Below are positions 23,574 to 34,874 of a stretch of 64,000 nt of DNA, piece by piece. The notes beneath the pieces were generated by a model that did no database searches, was not told the DNA's origin, and saw only the letters and a list, made by a program, of their open reading frames with translations. This DNA is from Rosellinia necatrix (taxonomy: Eukaryota; Ascomycota; Sordariomycetes; Xylariales; Xylariaceae). The stretch lies in NCBI GenBank assembly GCA_021209875.1, contig JAGYVD010000009.1:1178001-1242000 (forward strand). The letters are read 5' to 3'. Positions within the stretch are counted from its first letter, which is position 1; every line of letters begins with the position of its first letter. The translations under genes were made by a program, and so were the position numbers.

Positions 23574-25634
23574 TCAGATATCAGCCCTCGACTTGAGGTA
23601 TACGGTAGTAGTAGTGTCCGGAGCCCATGTGCCATTCGCGAGAGGAGTCATCTTGGCTGGGTAATCTCCTTCTCGCATCTTGATATCGTAGTGCTGTATG
23701 ATGTAAGCCAGGGCAATTTTGATAGTGCTAGTGGCGAAGAATCGGCCGGGGCACGCCTGTGTCCCATCACCCCAACCAGGCGAATCGGATCCCGTCGTTA
23801 GGAAATGGAACTTATTTTCATTGCCATTGTTCTGCCGAAGATTGTAGAAGCGATTCATGTCGAATTCGTCAGGATTCTCCCAAAGCTCGGGGGAGCGATT
23901 TATCGCCGCGGCGTCAACGCCGATAATGGCCCCAGCCGGAATTTCCGGACCCGCTGAGAGCTTGACCGGTTTCTCTGTCACCCGTTGGAGACTGACTACA
24001 TTCGCTGTTAAAAATCATTTCGGACTAGATGAGGATGGCGGGCTGGGGTACTTACATAAACTAACGGGATGCATTCGGAAAGACTCTCGAAGAAAGCTGT
24101 CCATTCTCTTCAATTCTTGGAGATGAGTTGATGGGAGTTTGCCATCCACCATGATCTCGTTAAGTTCTCTGCGGAGAATATCGACGGCTTCTGGACGAAT
24201 TGATAGTTCACATAAGACGTGATAAAGTGCGGATGCAGTCGAAGGGGTAGAGTCAAAGCTCACGAGAATGTAGTCCTCAACTAGTTGCTGAATAGATGCT
24301 TGACTCCCTTTATATCTCGAGAGTAACATGGCGGTAAACGGAATTTTTCCTTCGTATTTCGGACGCAAAAGCTCTTTCTTGTCTTCTGTGGCTTCAAACG
24401 TCTTGATATCTTCCTTGATCATAGGGGTGAGCAAGCGTTTCATATCCCATTGGTTTTTCATCGTCGGCAAGAACGCTAATGGAGATAGGAGAGGTCGTAG
24501 AAGCGGGGGACAGGCGTTCACTATAGCACTCCCAGTCAGCTTTTACTATTTGAGGGTAAATTATAACAATTTCAGAATCATGGGGTCGTCCTAGGATATG
24601 AGCGCTGGGCAGGAATAGGCGACAGGGTACGAGGAAAGGGGTTAGAGCGGTCGCTATTCCGGTCCTTATTACGCAACACTAGGGGCTTTATGACTTGTGA
24701 ATCTGAGATGAGAAACCGAAAGGCATTGCGAAGAGGTCTTATCGTGTTGGTCATTCAGGCAAGAAAATCGACCGAAGATCACCTACTGAGCGTTACTGCG
24801 ACGTGGATAACCAGGGGAGACATCATCACTGCTTTGACCCAGTTTTCGTTTGTTCCCAGTTCACGCCCAACGAAAGAGCAGGCGTTGACTTTGGCAACAA
24901 TCTTGAAGGTCGACATAAGGAGATTAAACTCTTTCCATTCAGGACAATATCCGATGATGGATTCGAAGGCGATCCGGCAATCTTGTTGGCGATTCAGAAC
25001 CCGAGCAGGCATGGACCGCGTTAGGTCGGCAATGATAGTTTTCAGAAGGGTCTGCGTTTCGGTCCCTATAAATGTCCTTCAACGGCTATTAGTTAGCACA
25101 CCGGGAGAGTGTGGAAACCATCCCAGAAGCGAGAGCTGAAGGGTTGCTCACCAGTCACCATAATTGGCGGCATGAAAAAAGGCTTTGGCTGAAGCGGTAT
25201 GCTCCGGCAACCGCTTGAGCTCGTCAAAGCATTTCGGAGGGAAGATGATAAAACTATGGCGGTTGTTCTTGGCAAGAAAAGGAGTATCAGGGTACTATAG
25301 CTCGTTAGGTTCGAGCGAGAGCAATGTTTATCGGATTATTGTAGTTCAAGTTACTCGCCTTTTTTCTACCCTCTTTGAGTACGTCTTCAAAATGCGAATC
25401 ATGTCCCCTTACAACTGGGAGGTCATGGGGGATTTTCACTCGTGGTCGGGTTTTCAAGTAGAGTGTCAGCAGAAAAACCGCCGAGGCGATGAAGACCCAG
25501 ATGCTCGTAGGGAAGTCGGCGACAACTGCTTTCACGACCAGCTTCACCATCTGCCATCTCGACAGTTTCAGGGGCGCGATGGACTGGCGAATCACCTGGT
25601 ACGGCTCGATTATGTTATTCTGAATATTCCACAT
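23574..25634 (-). CDS. Cytochrome P450 monooxygenase 1 (cluster)
   Basis: Five exons, 25634-25359, 25294-25152, 25076-24787, 24520-24056 and 24004-23574, give 534 residues in frame. An N-terminal membrane anchor (FPTSIWVFIASAVFLLTLYL) places it on the ER. The ExxR motif is in FLRESFRMHP, and the haem-binding loop GWGDGTQACPGRF carries the Cys ligand near the C terminus. The first intron appears to use a GC donor (AAG/GCGAGT, 25358-25295), needed to keep KKYPDTPFL in frame. The third intron is long (266 bp) and could hide a small exon. It lies between the synthase and the MFS gene and shares a long divergent promoter with the latter. In ccs-type pathways two P450s oxidise the macrocycle; I cannot tell which step this one performs. 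Confidence 0.87.
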
Positions 25635-25893
25635 GATGGGCGTGTGTATGCGATAGCTAAGAAAGATTATCACGAGTCTAGAACCAATGTTCGTGCGCGA
25701 CAACGCAAATCTAGGCTTGCACCATCCTACATATCATACATATCATACGTATCATACATATCATACATATGACAGAATACCGGTAGGCACGTGTGGTATG
25801 TCCATGCCTATTCCCACAGTGCACGACCCAGATGGACGTGCTAGTCGGTCGGGCTTACGGGCGACTAGGGTACCCCGATTGGCTGACAGCACA

Positions 25894-25910
25894 TCCGAAG
25901 ACCGAATCGG
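25894..25910. promoter_or_regulatory. CCGA motif pair upstream of P450-1
   Basis: TCCGAAGACCGAATCGG lies 260 bp before the P450-1 start codon. It contains two CCGA words and an inverted CGG, like the sites at the other core genes but with a longer spacer. Confidence 0.4.
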
Positions 25911-26487
25911 CTCACGCCCTCTCATCAGCAGTCTGGTCAGTGATGGGCGAGCATTCATCATTCATCAATGCCATCCCTTCGGCTAGTCTTCATGGAGGCA
26001 AGTGCAAGGCAGTTGACAGCGCCATGACCATGTCCGTCCATGTCCGTCCATGTCCTATCTCCCGAAAGGGTCGCTTTGGCAAATCGTAGGTAGACACAGC
26101 CAAGATCCAGTGGCCTACTATTATACCTGCGGCAATGGTATCGGAAATAGGACAAATCAAGATGCTGCACCCAGAGGGGCTCTTTCAATGGGTGTAAACT
26201 CTGTTGGTTCCGAAACGCAGATGGTAAATTACGGCCTAACAGGCAGGCAGCATTCAGTGTCGACCTATGTACCTACCTACTAACGCCAAAGTCGCCTGGT
26301 GTTTCATCTCACGCCCCGCCCAGGCGTCTACTCCTAGCCTGTAGTGTACTTGTACTGGTTTAATATATCGAAGTTACAAGCAGGTAAATTGGGGCACTAC
26401 GCCGCATAACATAACGTGCATCGCCGGATGCGCTCAAAAGGCGACATCGCCTCGGCCCTCCGTCGACGACAACAGAACCTGAAGCCA

Positions 26488-26539
26488 CTCTGCCCTATCA
26501 CTCTGCCCTATCACTCTACCCTATCACTCTGCCCTACCA
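26488..26539. repeat. 13-bp tandem repeat, four copies
   Basis: Units CTCTGCCCTATCA at 26488, 26501, 26514 and 26527; the third and fourth carry single changes. Confidence 0.9.
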
Positions 26540-26613
26540 CGTTTGGCAAGTAGTATTAATACGGTTTCCAGCGCAGCTTGCCTCTGCATCGGGTTCAGGT
26601 AGTTATAATCCAG

Positions 26614-26655
26614 TTCATATCGCTTGATTCATGTCACTTGATTCATATCGCTTGA
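26614..26655. repeat. 14-bp tandem repeat, three copies
   Basis: Units TTCATATCGCTTGA at 26614, 26628 and 26642; the middle copy differs by two transitions. Confidence 0.9.
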
Positions 26656-27195
26656 CTCCGCTTATATTTACGGTTGGGTGGTGCTCGTGAAAATGTGTCT
26701 TTTACCGTGCTTGAAGCTGTTCGTCCGTTGATCCCTCTCCCTCTTGGACAACAGAGGAGCCGGCTTTGCTGGCGTCTGTCTGTACGCACTAGCATTTGGT
26801 CCCTCGAAAGGGGTTCCTTTGACAAGACGCGGAGCGCGGGGTACTTCGTAACGCGCAAAGGTGACTTCACACTGTTATGTACCCAATTGCAACTATGCAC
26901 GTATTCTTGACAACCGTTTCCTGTGACGAGTACATGCCTACCTACATACCTACATACCTACCTACCTACCTACCCAGGTTGGCATCATGCCAGTTAGCAC
27001 TACACACAGTACGCACTGTATTAAGGCACCAGTATTCGTTCTCCCAGGCGTGCTTAGGTGCGCATCCCATCTCCCCAACGCATACAGTAAATAGCCTTGA
27101 ATTCCTTCAGGCTTTGCCTTCTACTTTCTACTATCCTTTTCTCTCTCTCTCTCTCTCTCTATTTACAACCCATTCTCCTTTTCGCGGTTTTCACC

Positions 27196-29249
27196 ATGGA
27201 TCAGGGCACCACAGACTCCCCCGATAACGGTGAGCCCATATCCGTAAAGAGAAAATCAGGCAGAGGATGGAGATTCTGGGTCATCTTCGTCTGCCTTGCC
27301 TTTACAGCATTTCTCAGTGCTCTGGAGGGCTCGATTGTATCAACCGCGCTTCCTTCCATTTCCCGTGCGCTTCATGCATCCGAAGATTACATCTGGGTGG
27401 TGAACGTTTACTATCTTACAAGGTATTTTAGCCGCCATTCTCTCCCTTTCTCTCGTTCCGGACTTCCTCGGCCTGTCGCGCTGGCGCGTGGCTAACAACT
27501 TAACCAGCGCTGCGGTTCAGCCCATCTATGGCCAGTTGGCCGACATCTGGGGCCGCCGATGGCTTATGATCGGTGCAGTCGCAATATTCACGTTAGGTAA
27601 GAAATCTCCTATCGGTTTCGCAGAGTCCCTAAAGATATACCCGCATTTCATGCTTGAATACCTTTCAGGAGCTCTTGTAACCCCCTTATACTTTCCTTGG
27701 TAAACGGAACTAACGAACGTGGACGTTCAGGTAGTGGTATCTGCGGCGGCTCGACATCCACCAACATGCTCATCGGAGGTCGAACCGTTCAAGGTCTTGG
27801 AGCGGCCGGGATCAACAGTGAGCCATCGCCCGGAAAATAACGCAACCCGTGAGATACTGATGCATGGTGCCGCAGTGCTTATTGAATTGATCGTCTGTGA
27901 CTTGCTACCTCTTCGGGAGCGTGGGCAATTCTTCGGCATTTTGTTTCTCTTCATCATTCTCGGGTCGGTTCTCGGGCCATTCTTAGGCGGCATCCTTGTT
28001 GATCAAGTGTCGTGGAGATGGGCTTTTTATATCAATCTACCATTTGGTGGTGCCTCCCTTATTCTTCTTTACTTTGTTCTCCACGTCCAGCATACGCCTC
28101 AAGGCAGTTTGGCCGACCAACTAAAGAAGATCGATATCATTGGAAACCTTCTTCTTGCCGCATCAGTATCGTCGGCCCTGTATGCCTTGACATATGGAGG
28201 CACCCGGTATCCCTGGTCGAATGCGGGTATTATCATTAGCTTAGTTCTGGGCCTCCTCGGCCATGGTCTTTTCATCTTGTTTGAAGCTTCGCCTCTATGC
28301 CGGTTTCCAGTCATGCCGTTGGCCCTGTTCAAAAATAGAACATCTACGGCCGCATTCATTGCGACGTTCCTACAGACTATAGTCTCGTTTTGGGCGCTTT
28401 ATTTCCTCCCCCTGGTGCGTAAATCTTAAATCCCTATCCCTCATATTCACACAACATTTGGGGTGCAGTTGTTCCTTCTCATGTTTGAGGCGTGTTATAC
28501 ACAGTTTCAAGAGTTATCACTAACCCTACATATCACAGTATTTCCAATCTGTTCAATTAGTCTCACCGACACGGTCGGGCGTCCTGATTTTGCCTTTCTC
28601 TATTCTATACACCCTCTCGGCTTTAGCTGGGGGCGGGTTAGCAACAAAGTTGGGGCGTTTTCGAGTGATACATTTCGTCGGATTCGCCATCATGACAATC
28701 GGTATTGGAACGTTCACGCTGTTTGACAGAAACACGCACTTGGCAGTCATTGCTGTACTACAGCTCATCTTCGCTTTTGGGGTTGGCATCGTTACCCCCA
28801 GTCTATTGACTGCCATACAAGCCGCCTTGCCAGATGACTTAAACGCAGCCAGCACGGGCACTTTCGCGTTTCTAAGGAGTATTGGTACCATATGGGGCGT
28901 CAGTATCCCGGCTGCCATTTTCAATAACCGGTTTGACCAACTCCTCAGCAGTCTACCCGACGAAGCTGCGAGAGCGGCTCTTTCACGTGGGCACGCGTAT
29001 GAATCTGCTTCAGCAGAGTTCGTAAACTCATTCCCTGACGCCATTCGAGACTCAATCATCAGTATATACGAGCGGAGTTTGATGCAAGTCTGGCAAATTG
29101 GAATTGTCTTTGCTGGCCTCGGGTTCTTTGTTGTATTTCTAGAGAAGAATCTGGAACTGCGCACGGAACACGAGAACCAGAACTTTGGACTGAAGGATAA
29201 ACCGCAAGATACGGAGAAGGTGCCCCCCCAAACCCCCCTGGCGCAGTAA
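27196..29249 (+). CDS. MFS drug exporter, DHA2 (14-TMS) type, in cluster
   Basis: Five exons, 27196-27422, 27508-27596, 27731-27817, 27876-28414 and 28539-29249, join in frame to 550 residues. The start at 27196 has a good context (TCACCATGG). Signatures are [13 protein letters not shown] in the first helix, [11 protein letters not shown] in the first cytoplasmic loop, [13 protein letters not shown] and [11 protein letters not shown] followed by [13 protein letters not shown], typical of fungal 14-helix toxin or mycotoxin efflux pumps. Its place between the P450 and the hydrolase makes export of the cluster product, with self-protection, the likely role. It converges with the hydrolase gene. 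Confidence 0.9.
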
Positions 29250-29844
29250 CTTCCCTCGATGGGCGCCAATGGAAAATAGGTCCGCAGATTGTCTTGGTAA
29301 TCAACTCAAACAACATGAGTAAATGAGATGATACTGACGGCAGTAGAGTAGAAATAAGCATAGGGACTTTGGATAGAGAGTCTTGTTTAAGGACATTGAA
29401 GGGGAAGTAAGAATAGCCTCAGCGGCAACAGAGAACGCGGTATTAATACATAGTCATGGGAGAAGAGTGGACAGGGAGGATCTCAAATACCCGTATGCTA
29501 TAGATTGCGGTCATGTAATATACATTCATCTACTTCCTTACTTAACTTAGATAGAAAAGACGCGTCAATTACAGCACCACTTCCATGCCTTAAGTTTCAA
29601 GAGACTATTCATGATTTCAATTCAGACTCAATAGCTAGTCTTCATTTTAACTTGAATGTTTTAAGGGATTTAGATACTCCTATCCAACTATGCTAATGCG
29701 AAGTAGCCGTTCGGGCCTTTGTACTGCATCATGCAGGTGTATGGGGATTGTGCTATCACGGTGTTCTTCAAGGTAAATAGGCCATGAATGGTAACCTACA
29801 AGATATAACTTCTGAACTTGCCAGCACCTTGTATGTAATAAAAC
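29250..29844. other. Convergent intergenic region
   Basis: 3' regions of MFS-2 (+) and the hydrolase (-). No gene or repeat seen. Confidence 0.6.
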
Positions 29845-31214
29845 CTATATAGGCTTCCGTACTATCCCAAACGCCTTGTCAAGGAATTGATAGGTTTTCT
29901 GGTTACAGAGTGCAAAAGCCCCCATTTTGGCCTGTAAACTACCTTGGCCCTCACTCAGAGGTACCCAAATCTCTTTATCCTTCTCGGCTACAGACGTGAG
30001 TGCATCGTAGCATCTCTTGGTATGGTTCTCTACGTCTAGGTAGAGAGACTTGCCTGCACCGGACAGTAAAACAGGACACTTCACCTTGCCCAAAAAGCTA
30101 GCCTCCTTTCCATCGTTTGTGTTACTATGCAATGTATATCTCTTCATGTTGAGCAAAATTTCAGACGGGGACGACAGCCCGAAAAAAGTTCCAGTTACCG
30201 ATATCTCCCATTTGAGTTGGAATGATAAATAAGATAGGACTCCCATCAGCTTATCCACGAAGTTAGAGCTGATGATGCCAGATGTCCAAGCCGAGATGAA
30301 AAGCGAGGATACGTGCGCCGTCCCAAAATCCCACATGTCGTAGAATGGGTCCTATGTGACGAGTTACAATTCAGTCTTGAATATGTAGCCAGGGCGGAAC
30401 TTACGATGGAGACACAAGCTCCGACTCTCGCGTCAGAAGCAGCCCTGAGGGCATAATAGCCTCCCATCGACGCCCCAGAGACGCCGATACAAGTCATATC
30501 CAGGTCAAGTTCGGGATGGTCCTTGTTATATATCTGAAGATAGTCGATTATCGAACTAGTGACGGTCTCCCAGTCTGGTCGCATTTCGACCCCGTATCTC
30601 CTCAGCATAATCCCCTGTCCTGGTCCGTCAAACGTGATGACGGCATAACCCATACCCGGCCCCGCGGCCGGATTGAGATAAAACAGCTCCTCTTGGCATG
30701 AGTCTGCACCGCCCGTATTTACCAGTATCGGGATCTTGTTTCTGCCTTGGATTCGCCTGTTCTTCGGGGGGAGGTACAAGTATGCAGGCAGGAAATAGTC
30801 CTCATAAGGGATAGACAGGATGTGGACGTCGCATTCCATAAATGGGATGGCCTTGCGAAACAATCGCCCGACCTTTTCAGCAATGGGGAGCGCCCGTGGA
30901 TCCTGGATCAGAATGCCCTCCTTATCGGGAGAGGAAATATACATATATCCACTGGCACGCGTGTAGTTAGATGCGCGCAAATACCCTCGAAGTGCCGCGT
31001 CTCGGTTCCCCTGTTTTCGGGCTTCATCGGCAAGGTCTTCCGCCCTCTGGGCTTGAGTGTGCCAGGCGGCTTCCCAGGTTTCTGGATCGTGGGATTTGAT
31101 TTCGCCCACAGCTTCGAGCACCTCGGCTACATCCGCACCACCGTAAACGGTAGTTCCTAGGATCCGAATTGTTTCAAAGTCGAAGAAACCGCTGCGAGGA
31201 AAGAGCTTATGCAT
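29845..31214 (-). CDS. ccsE-like: Alpha/beta hydrolase, CcsE-like
   Basis: Two exons, 31214-30405 and 30351-29845, give 438 residues. The N-terminal helical part is followed by an alpha/beta fold of the FrsA/DUF1100 or 2,6-dihydropseudooxynicotine hydrolase type. The nucleophile elbow GASMG places Ser at 249, and an acid residue may be Asp in the SLYLDVENH region. In this family a His normally follows in a G-x-x-HCQ-like motif near the C terminus; here the matching stretch reads EGQGSLQAKMGAFAL, with no His. Every known cytochalasan cluster of the ccs/pyi type carries such a gene. Its step is not firmly defined; a role close to release or pyrrolone formation has been proposed. The missing His suggests an unusual mechanism or a non-hydrolytic role. 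Confidence 0.85.
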
Positions 31215-31530
31215 GTTGAAACGATGTAAATAACTTCATTCGACCTAACTTCGGATTCGCGATATTAAAAATGCAACCAGGGCCATATATATGTATTGGT
31301 GCATATATATGCGTATCTGTGTATATTGGTATCATAGTACGTCTGCGTGGACAAGCCCTCAGAAGTAATTACATAAACCATTCGGGGTGTCCTTCGGCAG
31401 CTCGGAGCCGAATGCCCCACGATTCGGAGTATCCGACCACTTGAATCGCACGTTCCTACCGCGATTTTTCGGACCCAATTGTCTGTCTATCTTCCGCCCC
31501 TTAAATCGGCCTGCACAACCAATCTTGCCG
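31215..31530. promoter_or_regulatory. Hydrolase promoter with several CCGA/TCGG words
   Basis: The 316-bp gap between the hydrolase start and the 3' end of the Diels-Alderase gene. It contains TCGGAGCCGAA (31402-31412) and TTCGGAGTATCCGA (31423-31436), about 190-220 bp before the start codon, and TTCGGATTCG at about 31250. Confidence 0.4.
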
Positions 31531-32994
31531 TTACTCCACATAATTACTCTTAAATAATGGCGAATTTTTGGGGAATGTCAAAGCCTCCGTCAGTGCAACG
31601 CCCTGGAACTGTGAGAGCCCGACGTGCCCGCCCCTTGAAATTCCCGAAAACCCGCTCCCCCCGACACCTTCGCCGAGTATGTACTCGAAGCCGAGGTTGG
31701 AATGTTCTACGAAAAAGGTGTAATGTTTCATGCCTCCGGGTGACACCAGCTCCAGCTGGTACCCGGTGACTTTATCCTTGAGGGTGCCTGTAACAGAACC
31801 CCCGTAGCTCTTCGTGACAATTGCGAAATCCTCGGTTTCCGACCTAGATCCAAGAGTGCTCCGGAAAACCGGAATGCCGTCCTTGAATAGGACCACAGAC
31901 TGATATGCAAGATCTTTGACAAGGTTGGAGTTGAATCCAAAGTAAGTCAAGACGTACGGTCCCAGCATGGCTCTGACCGCGTTGAGGTTGGTGAGGCAAG
32001 TAAACCAACTGTGTGATAATGTGTGTTAGCCCGGGGGGTATCGGACGAGATAATTGCGGCGGCACGCAAATCAACGTACCTAAAGGACGACCAAAATCGT
32101 TCATGCCCGCCCATGCCCGACCAATTAATGTCTTTGCCCTTGATATTCACGTCCACATCTACTCTTCCAGCTGGAATAGGTTCCACCCAGTGATAATACG
32201 GAACGGTCACGGTCGACGCGTTTTCCGAAGGCCACACGTGACCATCCGACGTTAGGGGGCGAGAAAGGCTTTTGATCGCCACCCTCCCTTTGACGGTATC
32301 GGAGTTCAGGTACACCACCGCTTCGCTCATGTCAGAATTCACGAGGAATGTGAAACTATAGCCATCCTTTTCGTCTACCCAATGCCCCCTTGTGCCAAGC
32401 GAACACGTCTCTACGCTCGACCTCTGCGGATAATAGACCTCGTAGAATCTCGTCCGGTCAGCAAAGGCAAATTCGATCGACAGACGGAAATTCCCAGCTC
32501 CCAGAATAGCGTAGTTCGGGTCGCGATAAAATCCGAACACGAAAGAGGACATGCCATCTTCCGACACACCATCAAACTCCCACTGCCGTGCTTCGGGTCA
32601 GCCATTATTGCTCTAAAGATGAATTCGAGTGTGTGTGTGTGTGAAGGTTTTAAAGCTGCTGGGATAACATTCTTAACACCAAAGGGCAAATATACCCTCA
32701 TTATCACGACCAAAGAAAAACAAGAATATGTAGGCCTTGGGGTTATTTGCTCACCTGCTCACCAGCGGTGGAGTTAAAGGTCGTGACCTTGGGTATTTCA
32801 AAATTCTCGGTCGCAGCGGTCGTGAAGTCTACGATTTTCCGTCCTTTCACCATCTCAAATGCGGTCAGGTTGCTCGTCCTGCAGTCTTCGGCCATTGGGA
32901 TCTGATCGGAGGATTGTCCCCAGTGGAGAGGCCATGGCTCTGGGGATCCGTAGGCTATGGCCGACAAAGGGAGCAGGTAATTTAGAAGCTGCAT
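31531..32994 (-). CDS. ccsF-like: Diels-Alderase, CcsF/Fsa2 family (lipocalin-like)
   Basis: Three exons, 32994-32755, 32582-32080 and 32008-31531, give 406 residues in frame. The first 18 or so residues ([16 protein letters not shown]) look like a secretion signal or membrane anchor. The rest is beta-rich, with motifs such as [11 protein letters not shown] and a C-terminal [14 protein letters not shown], as in the hydroxyneurosporene-synthase-like fungal proteins that catalyse intramolecular Diels-Alder cyclisation after PKS-NRPS assembly (Fsa2, CcsF). In cytochalasan clusters it forms the isoindolone and the fused macrocycle from the pyrrolone. The gene is divergent from the trans-ER, with 258 bp between the start codons, so the two are probably co-regulated. 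An upstream GTG or ATG is possible, but the ATG at 32994 gives the typical length. Confidence 0.88.
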
Positions 32995-33252
32995 CGCGTA
33001 GTTCTGGAGTAGGTAGGCGAATGTCGATTTAGGATCCCAGTGAGAGCATGTGTAGGTTGGGATCGTATACCACAGCACGTCGACAGGCTTGTGTGTCGAT
33101 TTTTATCCCCACCACCAAGAGTCCGAAAGTGACTCCGAGTCCGAATCGGCGTATATTAGACCACCCCGACCTACATCGTGGACCACTCAGGATATCCATT
33201 CCACCTTTACACCTCTCTTTGCAACGACAACACAATCTCTGGGGCGACCATA
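32995..33252. promoter_or_regulatory. Bidirectional promoter, Diels-Alderase / trans-ER
   Basis: 258 bp between two start codons. At 33121-33149 it carries four CCGA words, including a perfect CCGAGTCCGA at 33135-33144 followed by ATCGG. The block is 141 bp from one start and 109 bp from the other. Confidence 0.5.
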
Positions 33253-34379
33253 ATGAGCCTTCCGTCAGGACAAACCGTCATCCTGGAAGGGGATGACGGC
33301 CACCTTCGTGTCACACACAATGCTCCCATTCCTACACCTCGCTCCGATGAGCTGCTCATCCGCACCAAAGCGGTTGCTCTTAACCCGTGCGATTACAAGA
33401 TGCACGAGCGTTTCCCATGTGCTGGAGCCGTAGACGGCTGCGATTTCGCCGGCGTCGTGGTCGCAATGGGGTCAGAAGTGGCGGGCTTTGCGGTCGGGGA
33501 CCGAGTGTGCGGAGCCGTCCACGGGTCCAATCCTCTGCGGCCAGAATCAGGCTCATTCGCGGAATATCTAGTCTGTGAGGCAGAATTTACACTCAAAGTA
33601 GGCGATGGAATGTCATTCGAGGAGGCTGCGGCGCTGGGGGGGACAGGATTGGCAACATTGGGGATGGCCTTGTTCCGAACGCTGCAGTTGCAGGGCACGC
33701 CGGAAGAGCAGGCCGTAAAGCCCGAGGTGGTCCTTGTGCATGGGGGAAGTTCCTCGGTAGGGACCATGGCTATCCAGCTTCTACGATTGTAAGTCTACCA
33801 CGTATTCGCGATGTGCCCTTCCTAGTATTGAATCTCAATTGTCGTAGGGTCGGCCACAAGCCCATAACGACCTGCTCGCCCAAGAATACGGCATTGGTTC
33901 GATCCTACGGTGCGGAAGAGGTGTTTGACTATAATTCGCCAAACTGTGCGAAGGAGATTAAATCATACACGCGAAATTCTCTCCGGTACATTCTAGACCC
34001 CTTCACAGACGCCAAGAGCATTGGTCTCTGCTCTGGGGCGATGGGGCGTGCCGGGGGAAGGTATGCGTGCTTAGAGATGTATCCGGACTATTTACTTGAA
34101 CGAAAGACCCTTAAAGTCGGTTTTGTGATGGGACCCGCGCTTCTTGGGCACAGGCTTGCCTTGGACTATGGCTATGAACGGGACGCGGATCCTGACATGC
34201 GCGCATTCGGCGTACAGTGGTATAAACGAGTGCAGTGGATGATGGACAGGGGCAAGCTCAAACCTCACCCTCTACGGTTATTGGATGGAAGATTCGAGGC
34301 TATATTGAAAGGCATCGACATGCTGAAAAGAAAAGCCGTCTCCGGTGAAAAGTTGATCGTTGTTATTGACCGCAGCTAA
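33253..34379 (+). CDS. ccsC-like: trans-Acting enoyl reductase (MDR family, LovC/CcsC type)
   Basis: Two exons, 33253-33788 and 33848-34379, give 355 residues. It is a medium-chain dehydrogenase/reductase with a GroES-like N-terminal domain (LNPCDYKMHE, VDGCDFAGVV, GDRVCGAVHG) and a Rossmann part (LVHGGSSSVGTMAIQLLRL) for NADPH. It has the length and motifs of stand-alone enoyl reductases that act with highly reducing PKSs whose own ER is missing. Its partner here is the PKS-NRPS, which shows no cis-ER; it should reduce selected enoyl intermediates on the ACP. It shares a promoter with the Diels-Alderase. Confidence 0.92.
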
Positions 34380-34874
34380 TTACCATCAAGATTATTCTCA
34401 ACCCTACTATTCCTAGGGCAGCCCTCTAGCCACACCCTGAAAGGGGCTTCGGTATTGATTTAATAAAAATAGTATGGTTTTACAGGATGTCAACTAGGCA
34501 TTAAACATCTCCAGAACATTCAGTGCACATATCTTAGAAACTTTAAATTCCACGTTTACCCGACAGAGTGTCTTCTTCATAGTCCCACAGACACGGCACA
34601 GTGGCTCACGGGCAATTTATGATCCCGAAATCACCATCATTAGTCATTCGGTGTCCGAGTCCGAAAAGGCTCCCATCTCGATTCCTACAGCCTGCTATCG
34701 TCGACTGCGTTCTTGGCATCGTATAAGAGTGGTCATGTATTGATTATCGGTGCTATATCATGTTGACTTAAATATCTCAAGATTGTTTAGTGCCTATTTA
34801 CCCAAGGAGCAATAGGTTATTTCACCATATTAGCTTGTCGCTCTATCCCTTGATATTACTCAAACATAGCCAAA
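34380..34874. promoter_or_regulatory. Promoter region of P450-2 with a CCGAGTCCGA site
   Basis: No gene. A perfect CCGAGTCCGA at 34655-34664 lies 211 bp upstream of the P450-2 start codon and follows an ATTCGG word. Confidence 0.45.

Larger units (their letters stand above)
25635..27195. other. Divergent promoter region P450-1 / MFS-2, rich in tandem repeats
   Basis: About 1.56 kb without a convincing gene. It holds a 9-bp tandem repeat (about 25731-25770), a CATGTCCGTC repeat (about 26030-26053), a 13-bp repeat times four (26488-26539), a 14-bp repeat times three (26614-26655), a TACC-type tract (about 26938-26975) and a CT run just before the MFS start (about 27139-27161). A CCGA motif cluster lies at 25894-25910. 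Confidence 0.65.
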
